A stretch of DNA of 64,000 nt from Thinopyrum elongatum (Eukaryota > Streptophyta > Magnoliopsida > Poales > Poaceae). The first letter of the stretch is position 1; every line of letters begins with the position of its first letter. Made by a program: the position numbers and the translations under genes. Positions 23,517 to 35,280 of the stretch are shown here, in pieces. Under the pieces are notes generated by a model. That model searched no databases. It saw only the letters and a program-made list of their open reading frames with translations, and was not told the origin of the DNA. Where the stretch lies: the NCBI GenBank assembly GCA_011799875.1, contig CM022301.1:218866296-218930295 (forward strand). The letters are read 5' to 3'.

Positions 23517-25184
23517 TGAAGGAAATATACCCTAGAGGCAATAATAAAGTTGTTATTTTATATTTCCTTATCATGATAAATGTTTATTATTCATGCTAGA
23601 ATTGTATTGATCGGAAACCTAAATACATGTGTGAATACATAGACAAACATTGTGTCCCTAGTGAGCCTCTACTTGACTAACTCGTTGATCAAAGATGGTT
23701 AAGGTTTCCTGACCATGGACATGAGTTGTCATTTGATAATGGGATCACATCATTAGGAGAATGATGTGATGGACAAGACCCATCCATTAGCTTAGCATAA
23801 TGATCGTTCAGTTTTGTTGCTATTGCTTTCTTCATGTCAAATACATATTCCTTCGACTATGAGATTATGCAACTCCCGGATACAGGAGGAATACCTTGTG
23901 TGCTATCAAACATCACAACGTAACTGGGTGATTATAAAGATGCTCTACAGGTATCTCCGAATGTGTTTGTTGGGTTGGCATAGATCGAGATTAGGATTTG
24001 TCACTCCGAGTATCGGAGAGGTATCTCTGGGCCCTCTCGGTAATACACATCATAAGCTTGCAAGCAAACGACTAAGGAGTTAGTCACGAGGTGATGTATT
24101 ACGGAATGAGTAAAGAGACTTGCCGGTAACGAGATTGAACTAGGTATGAAGATACCGACGATTGAATCTCGGGCAAGTAACATACCGATAGACAAAGGGA
24201 ATTACGTATGTTGTCATAAGGTTCAACCGATAAAGATCTTCGTAGAATATGTAGGAGCCAATATGGGCATCCAGGTTCTGCTATTGGTTATTGACCAGAG
24301 AGGTGTCTCGGTCATGTCTACATAGTTCTCGAACCCGTAGGGTCCGCACGCTTAACGTTCGTTGACGATATAGTACTATATGAGTTATGTATGTTGGTGA
24401 CCGAATGTTGTTCGGAGTCCCGGATGAGATCACGGACATGACGAGGAGCTCCGGAATGGTCTGGAGGTAAAGATTGATATATAGGATGATATGGTTCGGC
24501 CAAGGGGTAAAGCCCACGGGGCTTTAGGTCGGTGCAAAAGGAGTTTTGTGGAGGCCAGGGGGCCAAACACCGGAGACCCTGGCGTCTGGCCCTGGGCCAG
24601 ACGCCGAGGCCCATGGCGTCTGGGCCAAACGCCAAGGATTATGGCGTCTGGTCCTAGAAGTCCGAGAAGGACTCTTCCTTGCGGGCAAAACCAACTTTGA
24701 GGAGGCTTTTACTCCAAGTTTCGACCCCAAGGCTCAACATATAAATAGAGGGGCAGGGCTAGAACCTAAGACACATCAAGAAACACCAAGCCGTGTGTCG
24801 GCAACTTCGTCCCTCTAGTTTATCCTCCGTCATAGTTTCCGTTGTGCTTAGCGAAGCCCTGCGGAAATTGTTCTTCACCAACACCGTCACCACGCCGTCA
24901 TGCTACCGGAACTCATCTACTACTTCGCCCCTCTTGCTGGATCAAGAAGGCGAGGATGTCATCGAGCTGAACATGTGCTGAACGCGGAGGTGCCGTACGT
25001 TCGGTACTTGATCGGGACGGATCGTGAAGGTGTACGTCTACATCAACCGCGTTGTCAAACGCTTCCGCTTTCGGACTACGAGGGTACGTAGACATACTCT
25101 CCCCCTCTCGTTGCTATGCATCTCCATGGATAGATCTTGCGTGAGCGTAGGAATTTTTGAAATTGCATGCTATGTTTCCTAACA
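23517..25184 (+). repeat. Element D 5' LTR
   Basis: TATA-like CATATAAATAG lies near 24738-24748. Upstream, 24550-24660 holds alternating GGCGTCTGG and CCAGACGCC blocks that can pair into hairpins, followed by the short palindrome AGTCCGAGAAGGACT. The 3' end CCTAACA has one change from CCCAACA. Confidence 0.93.
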
Positions 25185-25185
25185 G

Positions 25186-25201
25186 TGGCATCCGAGCCAG
25201 G
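25186..25201 (+). promoter_or_regulatory. Primer-binding site of element D
   Basis: TGGCATCCGAGCCAGG follows the LTR and matches the initiator-tRNA-Met primer site with a few changes. Confidence 0.75.
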
Positions 25202-26422
25202 TCTATGCGTAGATGATATGCACGAGTAGAACACAAAGATTTGTGGGCGGTGATCGTCATACTGCTTACCACCAATGTCGCATTTTGATTCGGCGGTATT
25301 GTTGGATGAAGCGGCCCGGACCAACCTTACATGACCACGTTCATGAGACCGGTTCCACCGACAGACATGCAACTAGTTTTGCATAAAGGTGGCTGGCGGG
25401 TGTCTGTTTCTCCTACTTTAGTTGAATCGAATTTGACTGCGGCGGGTCCTTGTTGAAGGTTAAAACAACAAACTTGATAAATCACCGTTGTGGTTTTGAT
25501 GCGTAGGTAAGAACGGTTCTTGCTAGAAGCCCGTAGCAGCCACGTAAACTTGCAACAACAAAGTAGAGGACGTCTAACTTGTTTTTGCAGGGCATGTTGT
25601 GATGTGATATGGTCAAGACATGATGTGATATACATTGTTGTATGAGATGATCATGTTTTCTAAAAGCTACCGGCAACTGGCAGGAGCCTTATGGTTGTCG
25701 CTTTATTGTATGAAATGCAAACGCCATGTAATTGCTTTACTTTATCACTATGCGTTAGCGATAGTTGTAGAAGCAATAGTTGGCGAGACGACCATGACGC
25801 AACGATGGGGATCAAGGTGTCGAGCCGGTGATGATGGAGATCATGACGATGCTTTGGAGATGGAGATCAAAAGCAAAAGATGATGATGGCCATATCATGT
25901 CACATATTTTGATTGCATGTGATGTTTATCTTTTATGCATCTTATTTTGCTTAGTACGGCGGTAGCATTATAAGATGATCCCTTATCTAAATTTCAAGGT
26001 ATAAGTATTCTCCCTGAGTATGCACCGTTGCGACAGTTCGTCGTGTTGAGACACCACGTGATAACCGGGTGTGATAGACTCTACGTTCAAATACAACGGG
26101 TGCAAGACAGTTTTGCACATGCGGAATACTCGGGTTAAACTTGACGAGCTTGGCATGTACAGACATGGCCTCGGAACACTGGAGACCGAAAGGTCGAACG
26201 TGAATCATATAGTAGATATGATCAACATAGAGATGTTCACCATTGTTGACTACTCCATCTCATGTGACGATCGGACATGGTTTAGTTGATTTGGATCACG
26301 TATCATTTAGATGACTTTAGGGATGTCTATCTAAGTGGGAGTTCTTAAGTAATTTGATTAATTGAACTTAATTTATCATGAACTTAGTCCTAATAGTATT
26401 TGCATATATATGTTGTAGATCA
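25202..26422 (+). other. Untranslated leader of element D
   Basis: Leader homologous to those of A, B and C. The ATG-started frame at 26119-26289 is the same length (56 codons plus stop) as in A and B. No other gene is seen. Confidence 0.7.
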
Positions 26423-29400
26423 ATGGCCCGTGCTACCGTTCCCTTGAATTTTAATGCGTTCCTAGAGAAAGCTAAGTTGAAAGATGATGGTAGCAACTAC
26501 ACGGACTGGGTCCGTAACTTGAGGATTATCCTCATTGTTGCACAGAAGAATTATGTCCTTGATGCACCGCTAGGTGAAAGGCCTGCTGCAGGAGCAGATG
26601 CTGATGTTTTGAACGTCTGGCAAGCTCGATCTGATGACTACGCGATAGTTCAGTGTGCCATGCTTTACGGCTTAGAATCGGGACTTCAAAGACGTTTTGA
26701 ACGTCATGGAGCATATGAGATGTTCCAAGAGTTGAAGTTAATATTTCAAGCAAATGCCCGAGTTGAGAGATATGAAGTCTCCAACAAGTTCTATAGCTGC
26801 AAGATGGAGGAGAACAGTTCTGTCAGTGAACACATACTCAAAATGTCTGGGGTATCATAATCACTTGACTCAGCTGGGAGTTAATCTTCCAGCTGATAGT
26901 GTTATTGACAGAGTTCTTCAATCACTGCCACCAAGCTACAAAGGCTTCGTGATGAACTATAATATGCAAGGGATGGAGAAGACAATTCCCGAGCTCTTCG
27001 CAATGCTCAAAGCTGCGGAGGTAGAAATCAAAAAGGAGCATCAAGTGTTGATGGTTAACAAGACCACTAGTTTCAAGAAAAAGGGCAAGGGAAAGAAGGG
27101 GAACTTCAAGAAGAATGGCAAGCAAGTTGCCACTCCCGGGAAGAAGCCCAAAGCTGGACCCAAGCCTGAAACTGAGTGCTTCTACTGCAAAGGGACTGGT
27201 CACTGGTCACTGGAAGCGGAACTGCCCCAAGTATTTGGCGGATAAGAAGGATGGCAAAGTGAACAAAGGTATATTTGATATACATGTTATTGATGTGTAC
27301 CTTACTAATGCTCGTAGTAGCACCTGGGTATTCGATACTGGTTCGGTTGCTCATATTTGTAACTCGAAACAGGAGCTACGGATTAAACGAAGATTGGCTA
27401 AGGACGAGGTGACGATGCGCGTCGGGAATGGTTCCAAGGTCGATGTGATCGTCGTCGGCACGCTACCTCTACATCTACCTTCGGGATTAGTTTTAGACCT
27501 AAATAATTGTTATTTGGTGCCAGCGTTGAGCATGAACATTATATCTGGATCTTGTTTAGTGCGAGATGGTTATTCATTTAAATCAGAGAATAATGGTTGT
27601 TCTATTTATATGAGTAATATCTTTTATGGTCATGCACCCTTGAAGAATGGTCTATTCTTGTTGAATCTCGATCGTGGTGATACACATATTCATAATATTG
27701 ATCCCAAAAGATGCAAAGTTGATAATGATAGTGCAACATATTTGTGGCACTGTCGTTTAGGTCATATTGGTGTAAAGCGCATGAAGAAACTCCATGCAGA
27801 TGGGCTTTTGGAATCACTTGATTATGAATCGTTTGATACTTGCAAACCATGCCTCATGGGCAAGATGACTAAAACTCCGTTCTTCGGAACAATGGAGCGA
27901 GCTAATGACTTATTGGAAATAATACATACCGATGTATGCGGTCCGATGAGTGTTGAAGCACGCGGCGGGTATCGTTATTTTCTGACCTTCACAGATGATT
28001 TGAGCAGATATGGGTATATCTACTTAATGAAACACAAGTCTGAAACATTTGAAAAGTTCAAAGAATTTCAGAGTGAGGTGGAGAATCATCGTAACAAGAA
28101 AATAAAGTTTCTACAATCTGATCGTGGAGGTGAATATTTGAGTTACGAGTTTGGCCTTCATTTAAAACAATGTGGAATAGTTTCACAACTCACGCCACCT
28201 GGAACACCATAGCGTAATGGTGTGTCCGAATGTCGTAACCGTACTTTATTAGATATGGTGCGATCTATGATGTCTCTTACCGATTTACCTCTATCGTTTT
28301 GGGGTTATGCATTAGAGACAACTGCATTCACGTTAAATAGGGCACCGTCTAAATCCGTTGAGACAACACCGTATGAACTGTGGTTTGACAAGAAACCTAA
28401 GCTATCGTTTCTAAAAGTTTGGGGTTGCGACACTTATGTCAAAAAGCTTCAGCCTGATAAGCTCGAACCCAAATCGGAGAAGTGCGTCTTCATAGGATAC
28501 CCTAAGGAAACAATTGGGTACACCTTCTACCACAGATCCGAAGGCAAGATCTTTGTTGCCAAGAATGGAACCTTTCTAGAGAAGGAGTTTCTCTCGAAAG
28601 AAGTGAGTGGGAGGAAAGTAGAACTTGATGAGGTAATTGTACCTTCTCTCGAATTGGAAAGTAGCTCATCACACAAAACCGTTCCCGTGATACCTACACC
28701 AATTAGAGAGGAAGCTAATGATGATGATCATGAAACTTCAGATCAAGTTACTACAGAACTTCGTAGGTCAACCAGAACACGATCCGCACCAGAGTGGTAT
28801 GGGAATCCTGTACTGGAAGTCATGTTACTGGACCAAGGCGAACCTACGAACTATGAAGAAGCTATGATGAGCCCAGATTCCGACAGATGGCTTGAGGCCA
28901 TGAAATCTGAGATAGGATCCATGTATGAGAACAAAGTGTGGACTTTGGTGGACTTGCCCGATGATCGGCGAGCCATAGAGAATAAATGGATCTTCAAGAA
29001 GAAGACTGACGCCGATGGTAATGTTACTATCTACAAAGCTCGACTTGTCGCAAAAGGTTTTCGACAAGTTCAAGGAGTTGACTACGATGAGACTTTCTCA
29101 CCCGTAGCGATGCTTAAGTCCGTCCGAATCATGTTAGCAATTGCCGCATTTTATGATTATGAAATCTGGCAAATGGACGTCAAAACTGCATTCCTTAATG
29201 GATTTCTTAAATAAGTGTTGTATATGATGCAACTAGAAGGTTTTGTCAATCCTAAAGGTGCTAACAAAGTGTGCAAGCTCCAGCGATCCATCTATGGACT
29301 GGTGCAAGCATCTCGGAGTTGGAATATACGCTTTGATGAGGTGATCAAAGGATATGGTTTTATACAGACTTTCGGAGAAGCCTGTATTTACAAGAAAGTG

Positions 29401-30413
29401 AGTGGGAGCTCTGTAGCATTTCTAATATTATATGTGGATGACATATTGTTGATTAGAAATGATGTAGAATTTCTGGATAGCATAAAAGGATACTTGAATA
29501 AGAGTTTTTCAATGAAAGACCTCGGTGAAGCTGCTTATATATTGGGCATCAAGATCTATAGGGATAGATCGAGACGCTTAATAGGACTTTCACAAAGCAC
29601 ATACCTTGACAAAGTTTTGAAGAAGTTCAAAATGGATCAGTCAAAGAAAGGGTTCTTGCCTGTGTTGCAAGGTGTGAAGTTGAGTAAGACTCAATGCCCG
29701 ACCACTGCAGAAGATAGAGAGAAAATGAAAGTCATCCCCTATGCTTCAGCCATAGGTTCTATCATGTATGCCATGCTGTGTACCAGACCTGATGTGTGCC
29801 TTGCCATAAGTCTGGCAGGGAGGTACCAAAGTAATCCAGGAGTGGATCACTGGACAGCGGTCAAGAACATCCTGAAGTACCTGAAAAGGACTAAGGATAT
29901 GTTTCTTGTTTATGGAGGTGACAAAGAGCTCGTCGTAAATGGTTACATCAATGCTAGGTTTGACACTGATCCGGATGACTCTAAGTCACAAACCGGATAC
30001 GTATTTATATTGAATGGTGGAGCTGTTAGTTGGTGCAGTTCCAAGCAGAGCGTCGTGGCGGGATCTACGTGTGAAGCGGAGTACATAGCTGCTTCGGAAG
30101 CAGCAAATGAAGGAGTCTGGATGAAGGAGTTCATATCCGATCTAGGTGTATTACCTAGTGCATCGGATAAAATGAAAATCTTTTTGTGACAATATTGGAG
30201 CAATTGCCTTAGCGAAGGAATCCAGATTTCACAAAAGAACCAAACACATCAAGAGACGCTTCAACTCCATTCGTGATCAAGTCAAGGAGGGAGACATAGA
30301 GATTTGCAAAATACATACGGATCTGAATGTAGCAGACCCGTTGACTAAGCCTCTTCCACGAGCAAAACATGATCAGCACCAAGACTCCATGGGTGTTAGA
30401 ATCATTACATTGT
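26423..30413 (+). pseudogene. Element D gag-pol, five main breaks
   Basis: ATG 26423 (MARATVPLNF) opens gag. An extra G near 26848 shifts the frame. A tandem GGTCACT duplication near 27198-27211 splits the zinc knuckle and shifts again. The protease keeps VFDTGS near 27330. Integrase keeps HTDVCGP and SDRGGEY, but a Gln codon is TAG at 28210-28212, just before its catalytic Glu. A Glu codon is TAA at 29212-29214 in RT. YVDD is present near 29430, although the next segment reads LLIRND. A frameshift near 30180 disrupts RNase H, whose tail runs to about 30413. Parts of RNase H also depart from the other copies (INARFD for VDASFD). Confidence 0.93.
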
Positions 30414-30437
30414 AATCTAGATTATTGACTCTAGTGC

Positions 30438-30448
30438 AAGTGGGAGAC
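30438..30448 (+). promoter_or_regulatory. Polypurine tract of element D
   Basis: AAGTGGGAGAC directly precedes the 3' LTR start TGAAGG at 30449. Confidence 0.85.
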
Positions 30449-32117
30449 TGAAGGAAATATGCCCTAGAGGCAATAATAAAGTTGTTATTTTATATTTCCT
30501 TATTCACGATAAATGTTTATTATTCATGCTAGAATTGTATTGATCGGAAACCTAAATACATGTGTGAATACATAGACAAACATTGTGTCCCTAGTGAGCC
30601 TCTACTTGACTAACTCGTTGATCAAAGATGGTTAAGGTTTCCTGATCATGGACATGCGCTGTCATTTGATAATGAGATCACATCATTAGGAGAATGATGT
30701 GATGGACAAGACCCATCCATTAGCTTAGCATAATGATCGTTCAGTTTTGTTGCTATTGCTTTCTTCATGTCAAATACATATTCCTTCGACTATGAGATTA
30801 TGCAACTCCCGGATACCGGAGGAATACCTTGTGTGCTATCAAACGTCACAATGTAACTGGGTGATTATAAAGATGCTCTACAGGTATCTCCGAAGGTGTT
30901 TGTTGGGTTGGCATAGATCGAGATTAGGATTTTTCACTCCGAGTATCGGAGAGGTATCTCTGGGCCCTCTCGGTAATACACATCATAAGCTTGCAAGCAA
31001 ACGACTAAGGAGTTAGTCACGAGGTGATGTATTACGGAACGAGTAAAGAGACTTGCCGGTAACGAGATTGAACTAGGTATGAAGATACCGACAATCGAAT
31101 CTCGGGCAAGTAACATACCGATAGACAAAGGGAATTACGTATGTTGTCATAAGGTTCGACCGATAAAGATCTTCATAGAATATGTAGGAGCCAATATGGG
31201 CATCCAGGTTCCGCTATTGGTTATTGACCAGAGAGGTTTCTCGGTCATGTCTACATAGTTCTCGAACTCGTAGGGTCCGCACACTTAACGTTCGTTGACG
31301 ATATAGTACTATATGAGTTATGTATGTTGGTGACCGAATGTTGTTCGGAGTCCCGGATGAGATCACGGACATGACGAGGAGCTCCGGAATGGTCCGGAGG
31401 TAAAGATTGATATATAGGATGATATGATTCGGCCAAGGGGTAAAGCCCACGGGGCTTTAGGTCGGTGCAAAAGGAGTTTTGCGGAGGCCAGGGGGCCAAA
31501 CGCCGGAGACCCTGGCGTCTGGCCCTGGGCCAGACACCGAGGCCCATGGCGTCTGGGCCAGACGCCAAGGATTATGGCGTCTGGTCCTGGAAGTCCAAGA
31601 AGGACTCTTCCTTGCGGGCAAAACAAACTTTGAGGATGCTTTTACTCCAAGTTTCGACCCCAAGGCTCAACATATAAATAGAGGGGCAGGGCTAGCACCT
31701 AAGACACATCAAGAAACACCAAGCCGTGTGTCGGCAACCCCGTCCCTCTAGTTTATCCTCCGTCATAGTTTCCGTTGTGCTTGGCGAAGCCCTGCGGAAA
31801 TTGTTCTTCACCAACACCGTCACCACTCCGTCGTGCTGCCGGAACTCATCTACTACTTCGCCCCTCTTGCTGGATCAAGAAGGCGAGGACGTCATCGAGC
31901 TGAACGTGTGCTGAACGCGGAGGTGCTGTACGTTTGGTACTTGATCGGGATGGATCGTGAAGGTGTACGACTACATCAACAGCGTTGTCAAACGCTTCCG
32001 CTTTTGGTCTACAAGGGTACGTAGACATACTCTCCCCCTCTCGTTGCTATGCATCTCCATGGATAGATCTTACGTGAGCGTAGGAATTTTTGAAATTGCA
32101 TGCTACGTTTCCCAACA
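30449..32117 (+). repeat. Element D 3' LTR
   Basis: 1669 bp, TGAAGG to CCCAACA, followed by the duplicated CGACA. The GGCGTCTGG / CCAGACGCC blocks are at 31485-31590. About fifty differences from the 5' LTR, mainly transitions, many in CG/TG context as expected for methylated LTR DNA. Confidence 0.95.
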
Positions 32118-32122
32118 CGACA

Positions 32123-32331
32123 CGCGGGCCCGAGGCGGACGACAAGAGGCCGTGTGGGCGTCCGTTCTCTGTCCGTTTGACCGCAAAGCCAAACCAAGTT
32201 TGCACCCAAGATGGGGCAAGCCGGACCAGAAACAAAAGTTTTTTGCGGATGGGGTAGCGCGTTGGGTCGGCTCGTCTGTCCATTTGGGTCCAAACGGACA
32301 GACCCGGACAATTGGAGCGTTGGAGTTGGCC
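32123..32331 (-). mobile_element. Remnant DNA transposon, right part
   Basis: Continues the block at 23072-23516 across element D. GTCCGTTCTCTGTCCG and TTTGGGTCCAAACGGACAG resemble the sub-terminal repeats of Harbinger-like elements common in Triticeae. The end GCGTTGGAGTTGGCC is followed by TAA, a possible 3-bp target site. Family placement is inferred from terminus style only. Confidence 0.5.
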
Positions 32332-32686
32332 TAAAGACCTCACCCTCATGCCCCAGTAACATAATAAAGATGACTAATACCTCATCCTCAATCCACATCC
32401 TCCATTTCAATATGATATCAGACTATGTTTTCGCTTGTCCTCTTTGCCGTCCTCGTCGCCGGTGGTCGTAGTACTAGTTGTCAATAATCAAGGTTGGCCA
32501 GGTCCAATAGCTGGATCATTGAGTATCCTTCGTGTCCGATGAGATTAAGAGCGTCGAACAAAGTTTTTTATTATCCGGCTAATATAATAGAGAAAAACAC
32601 CGCACATAATATATGTCCGTGTTATAATGTAAATTGAGTAATTTGTGTCAGATAGACCATAAAAAAATATTCATGTTTAAATAAAA
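32332..32686. other. No gene seen
   Basis: AT-rich intergenic DNA with no long frame, no recognisable repeat end and no splice-supported exon. Confidence 0.5.
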
Positions 32687-32858
32687 GCAAAAAAAATGTT
32701 TTTTTGGTCGAGTTTAAATTTCTTTGTTGCTCTCACTTGAGAGCAAAAAGAAAAACATTTTTCATTTGGAAAAAGTGAATATATTTTAGAACGCAAATAT
32801 TTTGCGAAGTTGTGAACAAAGAAATTTAAACTCGGACATTAAAAAAATATTTTTTGCC
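32687..32858. repeat. Hairpin-forming inverted repeat, MITE-like
   Basis: Arms 32687-32730 and 32815-32858 pair imperfectly over about 44 bp. They include a perfect 20-bp core: CGAGTTTAAATTTCTTTGTT at 32709-32728 against its complement at 32815-32834. The loop is about 85 bp. Size and AT-richness suit a MITE, but I cannot define a target duplication. Confidence 0.6.
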
Positions 32859-33263
32859 ATGGATCACTATCTTACCTTTTTTTTGTGGAGAAAAATCACT
32901 ATCTTATCAACCACTGTAGATTGCCCTCAGTGCAGTCTGGTCGGATCGCGGTCTGAAATGGGCCGCTGATATCAATCGACCATGGGATCCAACGGCCCAA
33001 CTGCAGCCCTAAACCAAGCACAACGCCAACAGAACCCAACGCCTCTCCTCCTAGGGCTCCACCAGCCGCCGGCTGTCCCGAAGTGTTCCGCTCTGGCTGT
33101 GCTGCCGCCGACGGCCGGAGCAGTTCCCCCAAGTCAGGATCCGACGACTCGGGGGAGCAGAAGGAAGAAAGTCCAACTGCGCGCACCCTGAACTGGGGGA
33201 GAGGACGAGGTGCCCTATGAGCGCGATTCACAATTGTCTGATGCGTGGAAGAATCAGCTTCAG

Positions 33264-35280
33264 ATGGATCGAGGAGATGGCCTGAGCTGGGGTGGCGCAC
33301 AGCGCACGGGGAACAGGTACGCAACCCTAGCAACTCCTGGAAGCGAAGGTAGGAGGGCGGAGGTGCGTGGGGGAAGCTCGGCGGAAGCCGAGCGAACAGC
33401 AAAGGCGCAAATGCAGTCCAAGATCAAACGCAGAAACACACAAGGGATCACCTACTTCGGTCTCGTATGGAAGAAAAACAAGAGCGACACGAATGCTATC
33501 AACGCGGACGATGTTATCCTTGGAAGCAAGGATGGTGTTGGTTCGTCCATGAAACCAATCTGCTGTCTCTGTCGCAAGCGATATTCCCCAGACTTGATGT
33601 ACATCCGGTGTGAGAGGTGCAGAAGTAAGTTGATTCCACCTTTGACCTGCCATTTTTTAAGCAAGCAATTTTCGTTTTGCGTTATCTTACCGATCTTCTC
33701 CGCATCTTGATATTCTCCTGTATACAGATTGGTTCCATGGAGATGCCTTGAGACTTGAGGAGGCAAAGATTGCTGAAGTCATATCCTACAGATGCTGCAG
33801 ATGTCGGAGGAGGGCAATACCGGGATGTCCTCATTCAGATGATTATTATCATAAGAGGCCTGAACCAGAACCTGTCATCCAAGAAAGTGCAGCTAATATT
33901 CCCTCAAGTGAGGAAGCTATTGGCGCAGCAGATGAAAATACATCAAGTGCTTCATTTGGTATATTCGAACAAACTGTAGAAGATATTCATGCTGATTCCT
34001 CAGTGCACATGGAGACCTTTGTGCTGGGAAGTAATCAAGAGATGAACTTTGTGGATGGTTCTTACAATTCCGCACATCCATTCGATAAGGTAGAAATTAA
34101 GCAGGCTATGAAGGTAACACTTGTTCTACTCACAATCTAAAATTGGCATGCTCAGTTTACCTAACTTAAGTTTTTTCCTCCACGGATTTCTGTAGGGTTT
34201 TTTTCAGAACGAAAATCATTGTTTGTCAGTAGGTCACCCTTTTCTTTTTGCAAGTTTCAATAGCTCATCATTGTATGGTCTCAATTGAACATAAGAAATA
34301 TTTGTAGTTTTTCTGTTGCCGATTGACAATTCTTGGTCTGCATATCCTATTACTTCGATTTATGCCGTAATTTTAAGATTTAAGTGCAACAGTAATGAAA
34401 GGTGCTTGCTGTTCTTTAGTGCATATGGCTCTAGCTTCAATATGATCATGTATGTGTACGCAAGCAGAGTTGTTAGTATATACGGGAAATATCTAGTGCT
34501 CTAAAAGCATTTAGCCAAGTTGGAAATCACAATCTGTGTACATTCATTTATAATGTGTGTCTACTGTCTAAATTGAAATTTGAGTGCAGTTTACTGTAAA
34601 AGTGATATTTTATACTCCCTCCGTCCCAAAATTTTTGTCTTAGATTTGTCTAGATACGGATGTATCAAGTCACGTTAGATACATCCGTATCTAGACAAAT
34701 CTAAGACAAAAATTTTGGGACGGAGGGAGTAACAAACACTGGACAAGAGTTCAGTTGCAGTCCTTGATATTTTATTTTTGAAAAATCTTGGTTTATCAAT
34801 TATTCAGGACGCTCGGCCATATGATGCATGCTTTGCGTGGTATACGCCTGGTAGTGGTACCTGCCAGCAATTGGACCCTATGGATCCTGTGGATGATGTC
34901 CCCCTGCCAGTTCCCACAGTGGAGACCAACTTTGAGAAAGACCAAACTGCCGCACTTCACAGAGCTGTATGTGTAGTCTTGTCTGCATAATTCATTCATA
35001 TTGCCGTGTGATGTTTTTATCGTAAATGCACTTATTGCAGTATGGTGGTTTTCGGGTTGTTGCTGCGGAGACTGGCTCATTATATGAGCGGATTAGACAG
35101 GGGGATTATCTCACTAATGATGAGATCATGGGGACCTTGGACAAGCTTCAGAAAATTGCTCTACACCAAATGAAGGATATTGCCAGCCATGGCGTAGTCT
35201 ACTCCGAGGTCCTGACACAACCAATGCACAACGCAAGCACCTCCACCACCCGGCCATCTGATCACCAGAGTAGCCTCTAA
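33264..35280 (+). CDS. Small PHD-finger gene, partial duplicate of the PTM-like gene with a novel 3' end
   Basis: Four coding exons, 33264-33624, 33728-34113, 34808-34966 and 35041-35280, use GT-AG introns and sum to 1146 nt (381 residues). From about residue 50 exons 1-2 match the large gene at 41385-50107: ITYFGLVW, then a finger with CCLC, CERC, WFHGDAL and YRCCRCRRR, then GIFEQ and GSNQ. The first intron sits at the same codon and phase, and its 3' part is similar in sequence, so copying was at DNA level. Exons 3-4 (RPYDACFAWYTP, YGGFRVVAAE, LTNDEIMGTL) are not in the large gene and I do not recognise them. ATG 33264 is the first in-frame ATG. It may be a functional chimeric gene or an unprocessed pseudogene with intact frame. 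A chromatin-reader role is inferred. Confidence 0.68.
34615..34729. mobile_element. Stowaway MITE (Tc1/Mariner type)
   Basis: 115 bp flanked by TA at 34613-34614 and 34730-34731. It starts with CTCCCTCCGTCCC and has two perfectly complementary 51-bp arms around a 13-bp loop. It lies in the third intron of the small PHD gene (34114-34807). The family is well known in Triticeae. Perfect arms suggest recent insertion. Confidence 0.96.

Larger units (their letters stand above)
23517..32117 (+). mobile_element. Complete Copia element D (WIS/BARE1 type)
   Basis: An 8601-bp insertion with 5-bp target duplications CGACA at 23512-23516 and 32118-32122. LTRs start TGAAGGAAATAT and end CCCAACA (5' copy CCTAACA). 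LTR lengths are 1668 and 1669 bp, differing by eye at about 50 positions (about 3%). At 1.3e-8 per site per year this suggests about 1.2 million years, so it is older than C. Same orientation as A, B and C. Confidence 0.96.

Noticed and set aside
24318..24818. Overlapping Ala/Gly/Pro-rich ORFs, repeated at 31251-31751
   Set aside because: They are translations of the GGCGTCTGG repeat block in the two LTRs of element D.
32899..33402. 167-codon minus-strand ORF
   Set aside because: It overlaps the promoter and first exon of the small PHD gene, is GC-driven, and shows no recognisable domain.
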